Assembly: GCA_035457705.1 (NCBI GenBank)
Contig: DATIBD010000046.1
Coordinates: 1 to 64,000 of the forward strand
Direction: 5' to 3'
From: DASPGQ01 sp035457705
Lineage (GTDB): Bacteria; Acidobacteriota; Vicinamibacteria; Marinacidobacterales; SMYC01
Length of the DNA: 64,000 bases
Position 1 is the first letter of the stretch. Every line of letters starts with the position of its first letter. The notes below the pieces were generated by a model. The model saw only the letters and a program-made list of their open reading frames with translations. It did not search any database and was not told where the DNA came from. Shown piece by piece: positions 1 through 8,698 of this stretch. The translations under genes were made by a program, and so were the position numbers.

Positions 1-231
1 ACCTGCGATCGACCGTCCGCCCCGGCTCGGCCTTCGCGGCGCTTCGCGCCGGGCTCGCTCCGCTCGCGCAGGGCGTACTGAGTCTTTCATCACCCTGCTC
101 ATGCTTAATGCCGTGGCGGGACCTGCGATCGACCGTCCGCCCCGGCTCGGCCTTCGCGGCGCTTCGCGCCGGGCTCGCTCCGCTCGCGCAGGGCGTACTG
201 AGTCTTTCATCACCCTGCTCATGCTTAATGC
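1..231 (-). repeat. Two tandem copies of a dispersed hairpin-rich repeat, period 120 bp
   Basis: Bases 1-111 and 121-231 are identical, so the unit repeats with a period of 120 bp and probably continues to the left of the window. The unit contains GC-rich inverted segments such as ctcgctccgctcgcgcag and ends with tctttcatcaccctgctcatg. Relative to the copies at 5776-5900 and 14026-14146 it lies in reverse orientation. No gene is visible in 1-274 besides this repeat. Confidence 0.9.
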
Positions 232-274
232 ACTTGCCCCGATAGAACGCTCGTAAGGAAGAATAGGAGGAACC

Positions 275-655
275 GTGACCGATACCAAGCGAGTCAAGCA
301 CGTCCGCTGGGACGACCTGCCCAAGGAGAAGCTGACCGAGTACCTCGATCGCCGCATCGTCACCGGCGACCGATCCATGGTGACGCACGTGTACATGAAG
401 AAGGGGTGCCTCGTGCCGATGCACCACCACGAGAACGAGCAGCTCACGTACGTTCTGGAGGGAGCCCTGAAGTTCTGGATCGGCACCGAGGACGCGGAGC
501 CTTTCGTCGTCCGCTCCGGCGAGGTCCTGGTGCTGCCCTCCAACGTGCCGCACAAGGCCGAGGCTCTCGAGGACACACTCGACGTCGATTTTTTCACTCC
601 ACCCCGGAAGGATTGGCTCGAGGGAACCGACCACTACTTGCGCCAGCAAAAATAG
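275..655 (+). CDS. Cupin domain protein
   Basis: A single-domain cupin of 126 residues, a small beta-barrel fold that usually binds one metal. The first cupin motif is clear (MHHHENEQ followed by TYVLEG, with His and Glu ligands), and the second is present as GEVLVLPSNVPH. Both lie within residues 45-100, and the length is normal for a stand-alone cupin. The GTG start is preceded by AGGAGG five bases upstream, which fixes it. The substrate cannot be told from the sequence. The next gene starts 10 bases downstream, so they may be cotranscribed. Confidence 0.85.
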   Translation: MTDTKRVKHVRWDDLPKEKLTEYLDRRIVTGDRSMVTHVYMKKGCLVPMHHHENEQLTYVLEGALKFWIGTEDAEPFVVRSGEVLVLPSNVPHKAEALEDTLDVDFFTPPRKDWLEGTDHYLRQQK

Positions 656-665
656 GCGGCGCGAC

Positions 666-2249
666 ATGTTCCCCGAGCGGTTTACGAAGGGAGCCGCGGC
701 GGGCATGGCATCGGCGACGGTCTTTCTCGGCGCTCTGACCGCCTCGTTCCTGGGAACGGGTCTGCCGGTGCCGCTGGAGCTTCTCGGCGGTGCGATCCTT
801 ACGACAGCGTGCGTCTTTGTCGGAATCGTGGTGGCTCGTTTCTCGATCCGGCTTCTCGCTCGCTTTCCCGAAGAGCTCCTGCTCACCGGAATCGCATGCA
901 TAGCGACGCTCGTGGCCCTGCACGAGTTGCGCTTCCGGTGGCCGGTCGACCTCTTCTACCCCGCCGCGATCGTTTTTGTCGTCAGCATTGGAGTCCTATT
1001 CGGCGCGGTGAAGTCGAGGCGGTTTTACCGGATCGCCGCACTGGCCCTCGTCGTCAACGTGGCGGGAGCCTTGTGGCTCGCAAGCGCGGGCCATGATCCT
1101 TTTCCCGTCAAGCCGGAAGCGAACGGCGGCGTGGCTCCGGATAGCCTCGAAAACCCGGCCGCGCCGGGACCGTATCGGTTCCAGGCCCTGACCTACGGCA
1201 GCGGCACCGACCGCCGCCGCGCCGAGTTTTGCGAGGGCGTCGCCTGGAAGTCGCGGACGGTAGATGCCTCCAAACTGCTCCCCGATTGGAAAGGCTTCAA
1301 GGCACGGGCGCGCCGCTGGTATTGGGGATTCGATCTCGACGAAGCTCCCATCAACGGGCGTGTGTGGTTGCCGGAAGGCAGGGGTCCGTTTCCGCTCGTT
1401 CTCGTGGTTCATGGCAATCACCGGATGGAGGAGCATTCCGATCCCGGCTATGCGTACCTCGGAGAGCTCCTGGCAAGCCGGGGACTGCTCACCGTTTCCG
1501 TAGCCGAGAACTTCATCAACGGCACCTGGTCGGGCGACTTCCGGGGAAAGGAGATGGCGCTCCGGGCATGGCTGCTGCTCGAGCACTTGAAGCAATGGCG
1601 GGAGTGGAACGAAGAGGCAGGCCATCGGATGGAAGGCAAGGCGGACCTCTCGAACGTCGCTCTCATTGGCCACTCCCGGGGTGGCGAAGCGATCGCGATC
1701 GCCACGGCCTTCAACGGCCTCGCGCACCATCCGGATGATGCCACGATTCGGTTCGATTACCGCTTCGGAATTCGCGCTCTCGTGGCGATCGCTCAAACGG
1801 ACGTGCGCTACTCGCGACGCATCGAGCTCGAGGACGTGAGCTTCCTGGCGCTGCAGGGCTCGTACGACAACGACGAAGCGAGCTTCTTCGGAATGCGGCA
1901 GTTCCGGCGCATCGATTTGAAGGGGAGCCCGGACCACTTCAAAGCCAGCCTCTATCTCCACGGCGCCAACCACGGGCAGTTCAACACGGTTTGGGGTCGC
2001 ACCGATGCGGGCCCGCCAAACTCCTGGTTCTCAATCTCGAACCCATCATTCCCGGCGAGGAGCAGCGGCGCGTGGCGAAAGTCGCCATCGCCGCTTTCCT
2101 GGCAGCGACACTTTCGGGAGAACGTGCTTACGTCCCGTTCTTTCGGAGCCCAGTCGAATCGAGATGGCTTCCCGAGGGCACCTACGTCCATCGTTTCGAG
2201 GACTCGACTTACTCGCTCGTTGCCGATTTCGAAGAGGACATCGACGTGA
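666..2249 (+). CDS. Membrane-anchored alpha/beta hydrolase, N-terminal part before a frameshift
   Basis: About four or five hydrophobic segments fill residues 10-140. An alpha/beta-hydrolase domain follows, with the oxyanion-region motif LVVHGNHR and a nucleophile elbow GHSRGG near residue 338. Up to about residue 454 (HGQFNTVWGRTDAGPPNSW) the protein reads normally. The rest of this ORF is low-complexity out-of-frame sequence. The true continuation lies in another frame (see the next entry). One missing base near 2029 would restore a single protein of about 705 residues. It is either a recent pseudogene or a sequencing error. The substrate is unknown. Confidence 0.7.
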   Translation: MFPERFTKGAAAGMASATVFLGALTASFLGTGLPVPLELLGGAILTTACVFVGIVVARFSIRLLARFPEELLLTGIACIATLVALHELRFRWPVDLFYPAAIVFVVSIGVLFGAVKSRRFYRIAALALVVNVAGALWLASAGHDPFPVKPEANGGVAPDSLENPAAPGPYRFQALTYGSGTDRRRAEFCEGVAWKSRTVDASKLLPDWKGFKARARRWYWGFDLDEAPINGRVWLPEGRGPFPLVLVVHGNHRMEEHSDPGYAYLGELLASRGLLTVSVAENFINGTWSGDFRGKEMALRAWLLLEHLKQWREWNEEAGHRMEGKADLSNVALIGHSRGGEAIAIATAFNGLAHHPDDATIRFDYRFGIRALVAIAQTDVRYSRRIELEDVSFLALQGSYDNDEASFFGMRQFRRIDLKGSPDHFKASLYLHGANHGQFNTVWGRTDAGPPNSWFSISNPSFPARSSGAWRKSPSPLSWQRHFRENVLTSRSFGAQSNRDGFPRAPTSIVSRTRLTRSLPISKRTST

Positions 2250-2785
2250 CGACGGGAAGTTGCGAGGGTGTTTCCATCGGAGCCTTGGGGTTCACGACCT
2301 GGAAGGAAGAGGAGCTTCGGTTTCGGGACGAAGATACTCAGGGGACGAACGCCGTCGTGCTCGGCTGGGACGTTAACGGAGGCGACAAGACGGAGTATAC
2401 GATCCGACGAGCGGACGGGTTGGTCGACGCGGGCGAGTCGTCCGCACTCGTTTTCTCTGCCAGCGGGCGCGTCGAAGGCGACAAGGAGCCGTTCCGTCCT
2501 GTTTTCGCCGTCGTTCTCGAGGACGAATCCGGTGAGATCGCTTCTCTCGAGGTCAGGGGGACCGTCCCCCTTCGGGTGCAGCCCCTCAAGCTCGTCCGGT
2601 GGAATCGCCTGGCCCACAAGAGCACTTGGGAGCCTACCCTCGAGAGCTTCGAGTTTCCGATTTCCCGTTTCGTGGAGATGAATCCGGAGCTGGACGTGTC
2701 ACGGTTGACGGCGATTCACTTCCGTTTCGATCGGAGCTCCGCTGGCGGCGTGATTCTCGACGATGTGGGATTCACTTTTCGCTGA
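2030..2785 (+). pseudogene. C-terminal domain of the frameshifted alpha/beta hydrolase
   Basis: This frame carries LNLEPIIPGEEQRRVAK, the natural continuation of the hydrolase domain, then a beta-rich C-terminal region of about 200 residues ending in VGFTFR. It has no ribosome binding site or start of its own at the junction. Nominally an ATG at 1991 opens the frame, but its first residues are out of frame with the hydrolase. The tail looks like a carbohydrate-binding or jelly-roll type extension (ILDDVGF ending), which is inference. It ends 10 bases before the convergent methyltransferase. Confidence 0.65.
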
Positions 2786-2795
2786 GCGTGCCCGG

Positions 2796-3626
2796 TCAGC
2801 CGATTCTCGCGAGGACGTCCATCTGGTGCGCCACGAGAACTAGGTTGGCGTCGAGGATCTGTCGGTGCCGCCGGTCCCGCCAGGCGCTCAGGAGGGGCTC
2901 GTCGATCCGATCGCGTACCGCACCGGCGATCAGCTCCACGAGAAACTGGAGGAAAAATTGCTCGTCGCCGGCGTATCGGCCGTCTAGAGGATGAACGATC
3001 CAGTCCGAGCTTGCCACCTCGAGCACGCGCGCGCCTCGTGAGGTGAGAGCGTGGAAGAGCAAGCGCCCCGTCCGGCCCTTTCGGGCCATCGTGCCATGGT
3101 ACGTCTCCAGGATGGCCTCGTCGGCCTCGACCTCGGGCTCGAGGAGCGTCTCGCCGTCGAACGTGATCGGGCAATAGAGTAGTCCTCCGCGCCTCCCGAT
3201 GGCGAGGAGCTTGTCCACGCTCGTTTCCAGAGGCAGGAGGTCCAGCAGCGCATGGGCGACCACGAGGTCGAATCGGCTCTCGAGTCCGGCCAGCTCATCG
3301 AGCTCCGAGCCCACGAACGTCATTTCGATGGGAAGCTCGTACCGACTGTCACGAATGCGCTCCCGCAGCTCGGAATCGGGCTCGACCGCCGTGTAGCGCA
3401 CGCGCTCGAAGCTCTGGAGAAGTCCCCAGGCCACCATCCGGTCCAGCCCGGTCCCGGTTCCGGCGCCGATATCGGCGATGTCGATCTCCGACCGCCCCAG
3501 GGCACGAAGCTCCGCCTTAAGCCGATCCCAGACGCGTCGGTCGAGCGCGCGATCGTCCACGCCGCGTTTCGCTTCGAGATAACGCACCCAGTCCCGCTTC
3601 ACGACACCGAATCTTATCGCGGACAT
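2796..3626 (-). CDS. SAM-dependent methyltransferase, pterin-cluster associated
   Basis: A class I methyltransferase of 276 residues. Motif I is IADIGAGTGTGLD (residues 48-60), the acidic residue after strand 2 is in TAVEPDSELR, and motif IV is FDLVVAHALLDLLP. The rest of the protein, including RYAGDEQFFLQFLVELI, is less typical and may form the substrate cap. It is transcribed divergently from the RibD-like gene 37 bases away, and the two probably share a promoter region. Context with a RibD-C reductase, an MDR dehydrogenase and a PTPS homolog suggests a pterin- or pyrimidine-derived substrate, but this is inference. Confidence 0.8.
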   Translation of the reverse strand: MSAIRFGVVKRDWVRYLEAKRGVDDRALDRRVWDRLKAELRALGRSEIDIADIGAGTGTGLDRMVAWGLLQSFERVRYTAVEPDSELRERIRDSRYELPIEMTFVGSELDELAGLESRFDLVVAHALLDLLPLETSVDKLLAIGRRGGLLYCPITFDGETLLEPEVEADEAILETYHGTMARKGRTGRLLFHALTSRGARVLEVASSDWIVHPLDGRYAGDEQFFLQFLVELIAGAVRDRIDEPLLSAWRDRRHRQILDANLVLVAHQMDVLARIG

Positions 3627-3663
3627 TTGTGCCGCGGGCTCGCGGTGGGATATAGAAGATGGA

Positions 3664-4398
3664 ATGTTCTCCGGTGAACGGGTGCTCGTTCCGATTCTCG
3701 ACGAGCTCTACACGCGGCTCGCCGCTGCCGAAGCGACGGTGGAACGCCTGGGCCGACCGATGTTCACCGTGGCCTACGCCCAGAGCCTGGACGGCAGCAT
3801 TGCCGGCGAGCGAAACCGCCCCATCGCTTTGAGCTGCGGACACTCCTGGCAGCTCACTCACGAGATTCGGGCAGCCCATGACGCCATCCTCGTGGGGATC
3901 GGCACTGTCGTTGCCGATAACCCCAGGCTTACGGTGCGCCTCGTACGCGGGACGGATCCGAGGCCCATCGTCGTGGATTCCCTTTTGCGGCTGCCGCGAG
4001 AAGCCCATTTGCTCAATGAGGACCGCAAGCCCTGGGTGGCGACCACCGAGCGAGCGGGAAACGAGTCGGAAGCCGCGCTTCGCTCCAGGGGCGCCGACGT
4101 GCTTCGATTGCCCGCGCTCGATAACGGCTGGGTGAACCTCGAGGCCCTGGCGGGGTGCCTCGCCGACCTCGGCGTCGCGCACGTGCTGGTCGAGGGCGGC
4201 TCGCGCATCCTGACGAGCTTCCTCAAGGCCCGGCTCGTCGACTACGTCGTCGTTACCGTCTCGCCGCAATTCGTAGGGGGTGTCGCCGCGCTCGCTCGCA
4301 ACGAGCTTTCCCCGTTTCCCCGCCTTCGGTCTTGGCGAACGGAACGCATCGGCGACGATCTGGTCGTTGCCGGAGAGCTCGAATTCTCCGACGAATGA
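3664..4398 (+). CDS. RibD C-terminal / dihydrofolate-reductase-fold reductase
   Basis: A 244-residue protein with the RibD_C fold, an NAD(P)H-dependent reductase domain. Family hallmarks are AYAQSLDGSIAG, HAILVGIGTVVADNPRL-like sequence (here DAILVGIGTVVADNP) and the late VLVEGGSRILTSFL. The N-terminal deaminase domain of full RibD is absent, so it is not a riboflavin bifunctional enzyme by itself. The start follows tatagaagatgga and is not strongly supported by a ribosome binding site. Its stop overlaps the start of the next gene (ATGA), showing translational coupling. It is most likely a pterin or pyrimidine reductase in the pathway encoded by this cluster. Confidence 0.85.
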   Translation: MFSGERVLVPILDELYTRLAAAEATVERLGRPMFTVAYAQSLDGSIAGERNRPIALSCGHSWQLTHEIRAAHDAILVGIGTVVADNPRLTVRLVRGTDPRPIVVDSLLRLPREAHLLNEDRKPWVATTERAGNESEAALRSRGADVLRLPALDNGWVNLEALAGCLADLGVAHVLVEGGSRILTSFLKARLVDYVVVTVSPQFVGGVAALARNELSPFPRLRSWRTERIGDDLVVAGELEFSDE

Positions 4399-5381
4399 AA
4401 GCCCGGCTTCTCGAGATCACGCGCCCGCGGGCGCTCTCAATCAGAGAAGTGGAGGTTCCCGAGCCCGCGGCCGATGAGCTGCTGGTGCGAACCCTCGTCT
4501 CGGCGATCAGCGCCGGAACCGAGCTCCTCTTCTATCGGGGAGACATTGCCGAGGGGACGCGCCTCGACGAGACTCTGCCGTCGCTCGATGCCGAGCTTCG
4601 GTATCCCGTGTCCTATGGCTACGCTTCGGTCGGCGAGGTCATCGGTGCCGGGACAAGCGTCTCGCGTGCGCTCGTCGGGCGCCGCGTCTTTGGATTCGCG
4701 CCTCATCGGAGCCATTTCGTCGTCCGAGAGCCCGACGCGTTCGTGCTTCCCGAAGATGCCGACTTCGAGCGCGCCGCGTTTCTCCCGACGGCGGAGACCG
4801 CAGTGAACGTTCTCCTGGATGCCGCGCCTCGAATCGGCGAGCGCGTCCTCGTGGTGGGCCAGGGGATCGTGGGACTCATGACGACAGCGCTTCTGGCGCG
4901 GTTTCCGCTCGAGCGGCTCTGGACGCTGGAACCACTCGAGCATCGCCGGGTCGTCTCGGCGCGGTTCGGCGCGGCACGCGCTCTTTCGCCCGAAGAGCTC
5001 GAGGCCGACGACTTCGATCTGAGCGTCGAGCTTTCGGGGACCGCCCGCGGGCTCGAAGCGGCCATCGGGGCCATGGGTCTGGAGGGCCGCGTGGTCGTTG
5101 CGTCATGGTATGGCGACGGGCGTGAGGCGGTCGCGCTGGGAACGCGCTTTCATCGAAGGCGTCTCCGGTTGGTCTCTAGCCAGGTCTCGCGCCTGGGGTC
5201 CGTCCACTTGGCACGGTGGAGCAAGAAACGGCGGCTCGAGACGGCCTGGAGCGCTTTATCCCGTCTGCCGGTCGAAGCGCTGATAACCCACCGGATCGCG
5301 CTGGACGAAGCGGCGGAGGCCTACCGTCTCCTCGACGAGCATCCCGAGGCCTGTCTCCAGGTGCTCTTGACCTATACTTGA
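4395..5381 (+). CDS. Medium-chain dehydrogenase/reductase lacking zinc ligands
   Basis: A 328-residue MDR-family oxidoreductase. The N-terminal catalytic domain contains SAISAGTELLFYRG where classical alcohol dehydrogenases carry the catalytic Cys, so the zinc-binding site seems lost. The Rossmann domain has VLVVGQGIVGLM near residue 155. The ATG overlaps the preceding stop codon, and the next gene follows after 9 bases. A longer upstream reading frame exists but would overlap the RibD-like gene. Place in a pterin-type cluster suggests a reduction or side-chain oxidation step; the substrate is unknown. Confidence 0.85.
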   Translation: MKARLLEITRPRALSIREVEVPEPAADELLVRTLVSAISAGTELLFYRGDIAEGTRLDETLPSLDAELRYPVSYGYASVGEVIGAGTSVSRALVGRRVFGFAPHRSHFVVREPDAFVLPEDADFERAAFLPTAETAVNVLLDAAPRIGERVLVVGQGIVGLMTTALLARFPLERLWTLEPLEHRRVVSARFGAARALSPEELEADDFDLSVELSGTARGLEAAIGAMGLEGRVVVASWYGDGREAVALGTRFHRRRLRLVSSQVSRLGSVHLARWSKKRRLETAWSALSRLPVEALITHRIALDEAAEAYRLLDEHPEACLQVLLTYT

Positions 5382-5390
5382 CAGCGGTTT

Positions 5391-5774
5391 ATGGCGAAGT
5401 ACAGCTTGGGGGTCCGACGGGACTTCGTCGCCCGGCACTATCTCGTCGGTGGCGACTTCGGTGCCGAAGGAGAGCTGCACTCTCACAGTTATCGAGCCGA
5501 GATCGTCCTCGAAGGCGACGAGCTCGACGCGCACGGATTTCTCGTCGACATCGTGCGCGTCGAACGGGAGCTCGAAAAGCGCATCGCGCGATACCGGGAT
5601 GGGACTCTCAACGATCTTCCCGAGCTCGCCGGCCAGAACCCAGGCATCGAGGTCCTGGCTCGGGTGACGGCGGAAGCCCTGAGCCGCGAAATCCCCTGGA
5701 ACGGTATCGACTCGCTGACGGTGAAGATCTGGGAAAGTGACGAGGCCTGGGCGAGCTATCGAATCGAGATCTAG
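5391..5774 (+). CDS. 6-pyruvoyl-tetrahydropterin synthase / QueD family, PTPS-III-like
   Basis: A 127-residue PTPS-fold protein. The three zinc ligands are visible as His16, His30 and His32 (VARHY and ELHSHSY), and the C-terminal catalytic Glu is in KIWESDEAW. The catalytic Cys, normally four residues before the HxH motif (CxxxHGH), is replaced by Glu26. That substitution is known from PTPS-III enzymes that can stand in for FolB in folate synthesis. Here it is last in a four-gene pterin-type cluster, so either a folate bypass or an uncharacterised pterin product is possible. A hairpin-rich repeat follows at once and may terminate the transcript. Confidence 0.85.
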   Translation: MAKYSLGVRRDFVARHYLVGGDFGAEGELHSHSYRAEIVLEGDELDAHGFLVDIVRVERELEKRIARYRDGTLNDLPELAGQNPGIEVLARVTAEALSREIPWNGIDSLTVKIWESDEAWASYRIEI

Positions 5775-5775
5775 C

Positions 5776-5900
5776 AGGCTGATGAAAAAGTTCAGCCCAG
5801 CCTGCGCGAGCGGAGCGAGCCCGGCGCGCTTGCCGCGCCGTAGGCAGCCCGAGCCGTGGCGGCCCGGTCGATTACAGGTCCCGCCACGGCATTAATCACG
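5776..5900 (+). repeat. Dispersed hairpin-rich repeat, copy 3
   Basis: About 125 bp from aggctgatgaaaaagttcag to ggcattaatcac. It contains two strong inverted repeats: cggcgcgcttgccgcgccg, and gccgtggcgg pairing with ccgccacggc. It lies between the PTPS gene and htpG, where it could act as a transcription terminator. It matches 14026-14146 in the same orientation and 1-231 and 43841-43930 in reverse. Confidence 0.85.
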
Positions 5901-5910
5901 AGGATAAAGG

Positions 5911-7854
5911 ATGGCAACAAAGAAGACGACAAAGAAGAAGACGAAGAAGACCGGGACGGATTCGGGATCGGGATCGGAGACGTTCTCCTTCCAGACCGAG
6001 GTGCAGAAGCTCCTCGACCTCATGGTCCACTCGCTCTACTCCCACAAGGAGATCTTCCTTCGGGAGCTGATCTCGAACGCGTCCGACGCGCTGGATCGCT
6101 TGCGCTTCGAGTCGCTCACGAACTCCGAGCTGCTGTCCGAGGGAACCAAACTCGAGATCCGTCTCGAAGCCGATGGCAAGGAGAGGCTGCTCACCATTCA
6201 CGACAACGGCATCGGCATGACTCGGCAAGAGGTCATCGACAACATCGGGACCATCGCAAAATCGGGAACGCAGGAGCTCGCGGAGAAGATGCGCAAGAGC
6301 CGGTCGGACGAGGCTCTGGGGGAGCTCATCGGACAGTTCGGCGTCGGCTTCTACTCTTCGTTCATGGTGGCGGACAAAGTCGTCGTGGTCACGCGGCGCG
6401 CGGGCGAGCCGTCCGCCACGCGATGGGAATCGAGCGGCCAGGGACAATTCACCGTGGAGCCGTCGGAGCGCGAGACCAACGGAACGTCGGTCATCCTCCA
6501 TTTGAAGGCCGTCGACGAGGAAGAAGGCCTAGAGGATTTCACCGACCAGGCAGTCCTATCCCGAATCGTGAAGAGGTACTCCGATTTCATCGCCTACCCC
6601 ATCGTTCTGAAGGCCGGGGACGAAGGGAAGACGTTGAACTCGATGAAGCCTATCTGGGAGCGCTCCGCCAGCGAGGTCAATGACGAAGAGTACTCCGAGT
6701 TCTACAAACACATTACTCATGACTGGCGCGATCCGCTCGAGACCATCGTCCAGAAGGCCGAGGGACTCCTCGAGTACAAGGCGCTGTTGTTCATTCCGAG
6801 CGAGGCGCCCGTCGACCTGTACTTCGTTGGCTCCGAATCTGGGTTGAAGCTCTACGTGAAACGCGTGCTCATAATGGAGACGTGCGAGGAGCTTCTGCCG
6901 CGATATCTCCGCTTCGTGCGCGGGGTCGTCGATTCCTCCGATCTGCCTCTGAACGTCTCGCGGGAGATCCTGCAGCAGGACCGCCAGATTCGCCAGATGC
7001 GCAAAGGCCTGCTCAAGAAGGTCCTCGATGCGCTGCAATCGATGAGGGAAACCGACGAGGCAAAGTATCTGAAGTTCTGGACCGCGTTCGGCCGCGCCCT
7101 GAAGGAGGGTGTGCCCGAGGATTTCGAGAACAAGGACAAGATCGTGTCGCTCTGCCTGTTCGAGTCGTCAGCCGACTCGGAGAAGCTGACGTCGCTTTCG
7201 GACTACGTTTCGCGAATGAAGGACGAGCAGGACGCCATCTATTACATCGCCGGAGGCCCGCGAGAAATGCTGGAGAGCTCGCCGCACCTCGAAGCGTTCC
7301 GGGACCGGGGGCTCGAAGTACTCTTCTTGACCGATGCCGTGGATGAGCTCCTCGTCCAAGCGCTGCCCGAGTTCGAGGGCAAAACGCTACGGTCCGCCGG
7401 CAAGGGAACTCTGGAGCTGGGCTCGGAGGAGGAGAGAAAGCAGAAGAAGAGAGATCTCGACGAGAAGACGAAGGGATTCGATGAGCTTCTGACACGGATG
7501 CAGAAGATCCTGGACGATCGGGTCAAAGAGGTTCGACTCTCGAATCGTCTCACGACTTCTCCCGCCTGTCTCGTGGGTGGAGAGCACGAGTTCAGCCCCC
7601 GGCTCGAGAGCTGGCTGCGGGAACAACGAGGCGACGCCCCGGTGCTACGGCGCATTCTCGAGCTCAACGCCGATCACGAAGTCGTGACCCGGCTGAAGGC
7701 ACGATTCGATGTCGACGAGAGCTCGGAGCTCATCCCAGAGTACGCCGAGCTTCTCTACGGGTACGCAGTTCTCGCCGAAGGCTCCCCGCTCCGCGATCCG
7801 GCCGCGTTCGCGCGGCGCTTCGCGGACCTCATGGCGCGGGGCTTCGGCCCGTAG
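5911..7854 (+). CDS. htpG: Molecular chaperone HtpG (Hsp90)
   Basis: A 647-residue cytosolic ATP-dependent chaperone of normal length for bacterial Hsp90. The GHKL ATPase domain is clear: ELISNASDALDRLRF, DNGIGMT, and the lid GQFGVGFYSSFMV. The middle and C-terminal dimerisation domains follow and end at LMARGFGP. The N-terminus carries an unusual Lys/Thr-rich extension of about 20 residues (TKKTTKKKTKK) before the conserved ETFSFQTEV. The ATG follows gaggataaagg. The 3' end overlaps the convergent SDR gene by 26 bases. Confidence 0.97.
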   Translation: MATKKTTKKKTKKTGTDSGSGSETFSFQTEVQKLLDLMVHSLYSHKEIFLRELISNASDALDRLRFESLTNSELLSEGTKLEIRLEADGKERLLTIHDNGIGMTRQEVIDNIGTIAKSGTQELAEKMRKSRSDEALGELIGQFGVGFYSSFMVADKVVVVTRRAGEPSATRWESSGQGQFTVEPSERETNGTSVILHLKAVDEEEGLEDFTDQAVLSRIVKRYSDFIAYPIVLKAGDEGKTLNSMKPIWERSASEVNDEEYSEFYKHITHDWRDPLETIVQKAEGLLEYKALLFIPSEAPVDLYFVGSESGLKLYVKRVLIMETCEELLPRYLRFVRGVVDSSDLPLNVSREILQQDRQIRQMRKGLLKKVLDALQSMRETDEAKYLKFWTAFGRALKEGVPEDFENKDKIVSLCLFESSADSEKLTSLSDYVSRMKDEQDAIYYIAGGPREMLESSPHLEAFRDRGLEVLFLTDAVDELLVQALPEFEGKTLRSAGKGTLELGSEEERKQKKRDLDEKTKGFDELLTRMQKILDDRVKEVRLSNRLTTSPACLVGGEHEFSPRLESWLREQRGDAPVLRRILELNADHEVVTRLKARFDVDESSELIPEYAELLYGYAVLAEGSPLRDPAAFARRFADLMARGFGP

Positions 7855-8629
7855 ATTCATTCAGCCGTTTTACCAGGGGCCGGACCACCGCGCGGGGGGA
7901 AAGCCGAACCGCCAGAGCGCCGATCCGGTTGAGCGTTCCCGGAATGACGACGGATCGACCTTCTTCCATGGCTCGGTAGCCAGCCGCCGCGGCGGTCCGC
8001 GCGTCCATGATGCCGAGTCGCACGAGGTTCGAGCCTTCCGTGCCCGCTCGAGCCTGGAACTCGGTGCGCACCGGACCGGGGCAGAGCGCGGTCACGGTGA
8101 CGCCGGTACCTTTGAGCTCCTGGTGGATCGCTTCGGAGAAAGAGAGCACGTAGGCCTTGGTCGCGTAGTACACGGCCATGAGCGGTCCTGGCTGAAGCGA
8201 TGCCGTGGAGGCGACGTTCAGGATGGCGCCCCGCCGCCGCGAAACCATACCCGGAAGAAAGAGGTGGGTCAGGTGAGTGAGGGCGGTGACGTTGAGCTGG
8301 ATCATGCCGAGCAGCGTCGGCAGGGGCGTTTCGTGGAACGCGCCCAGATTTCCGAATCCTGCGTTATTGATCAGGGTGTCGACGTCGAGGCGCCGTTCGA
8401 CGACCTCCTCGTACAGTCGCTCGGGAGAGTCGGGTGCGGCCAGGTCGAGGGCGATGGTCTCCGCTCGAACACGATACGAGTCGCGCAGTCGTCCGGCGAG
8501 GGCTTCGAGACGTTCGGCCCGTCGCGCAACCAGAATGACAGGGCGCCCTTTCTCGCCCGCGAGGATCGCGAGCTCTCTTCCAATTCCCGACGAGGCTCCC
8601 GTGACGACAGTGAAGCCTTGCTGTTCCAC
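7829..8629 (-). CDS. Short-chain dehydrogenase/reductase
   Basis: A 266-residue classical SDR. The cofactor motif TGASSGIG sits near residue 10, NNAGFG in the middle, and the catalytic YYATK follows a Ser-rich strand (STASLQ). The Arg-Arg pair after strand 2 (VARRAERL) favours NADP(H). I chose the GTG at 8629 because it places the glycine motif at the usual distance. The reading frame stays open far upstream but that part overlaps the FHA gene region. The C-terminus ends in a basic segment. The substrate is unknown. Confidence 0.85.
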   Translation of the reverse strand: MEQQGFTVVTGASSGIGRELAILAGEKGRPVILVARRAERLEALAGRLRDSYRVRAETIALDLAAPDSPERLYEEVVERRLDVDTLINNAGFGNLGAFHETPLPTLLGMIQLNVTALTHLTHLFLPGMVSRRRGAILNVASTASLQPGPLMAVYYATKAYVLSFSEAIHQELKGTGVTVTALCPGPVRTEFQARAGTEGSNLVRLGIMDARTAAAAGYRAMEEGRSVVIPGTLNRIGALAVRLSPRAVVRPLVKRLNESTGRSPAP

Positions 8630-8698
8630 GCCGGCACTATAGCAAAGGCGGCTTGTCAGGGAGACGTTTCGTTTCTTACACTGGAATGGACGCCCGTC

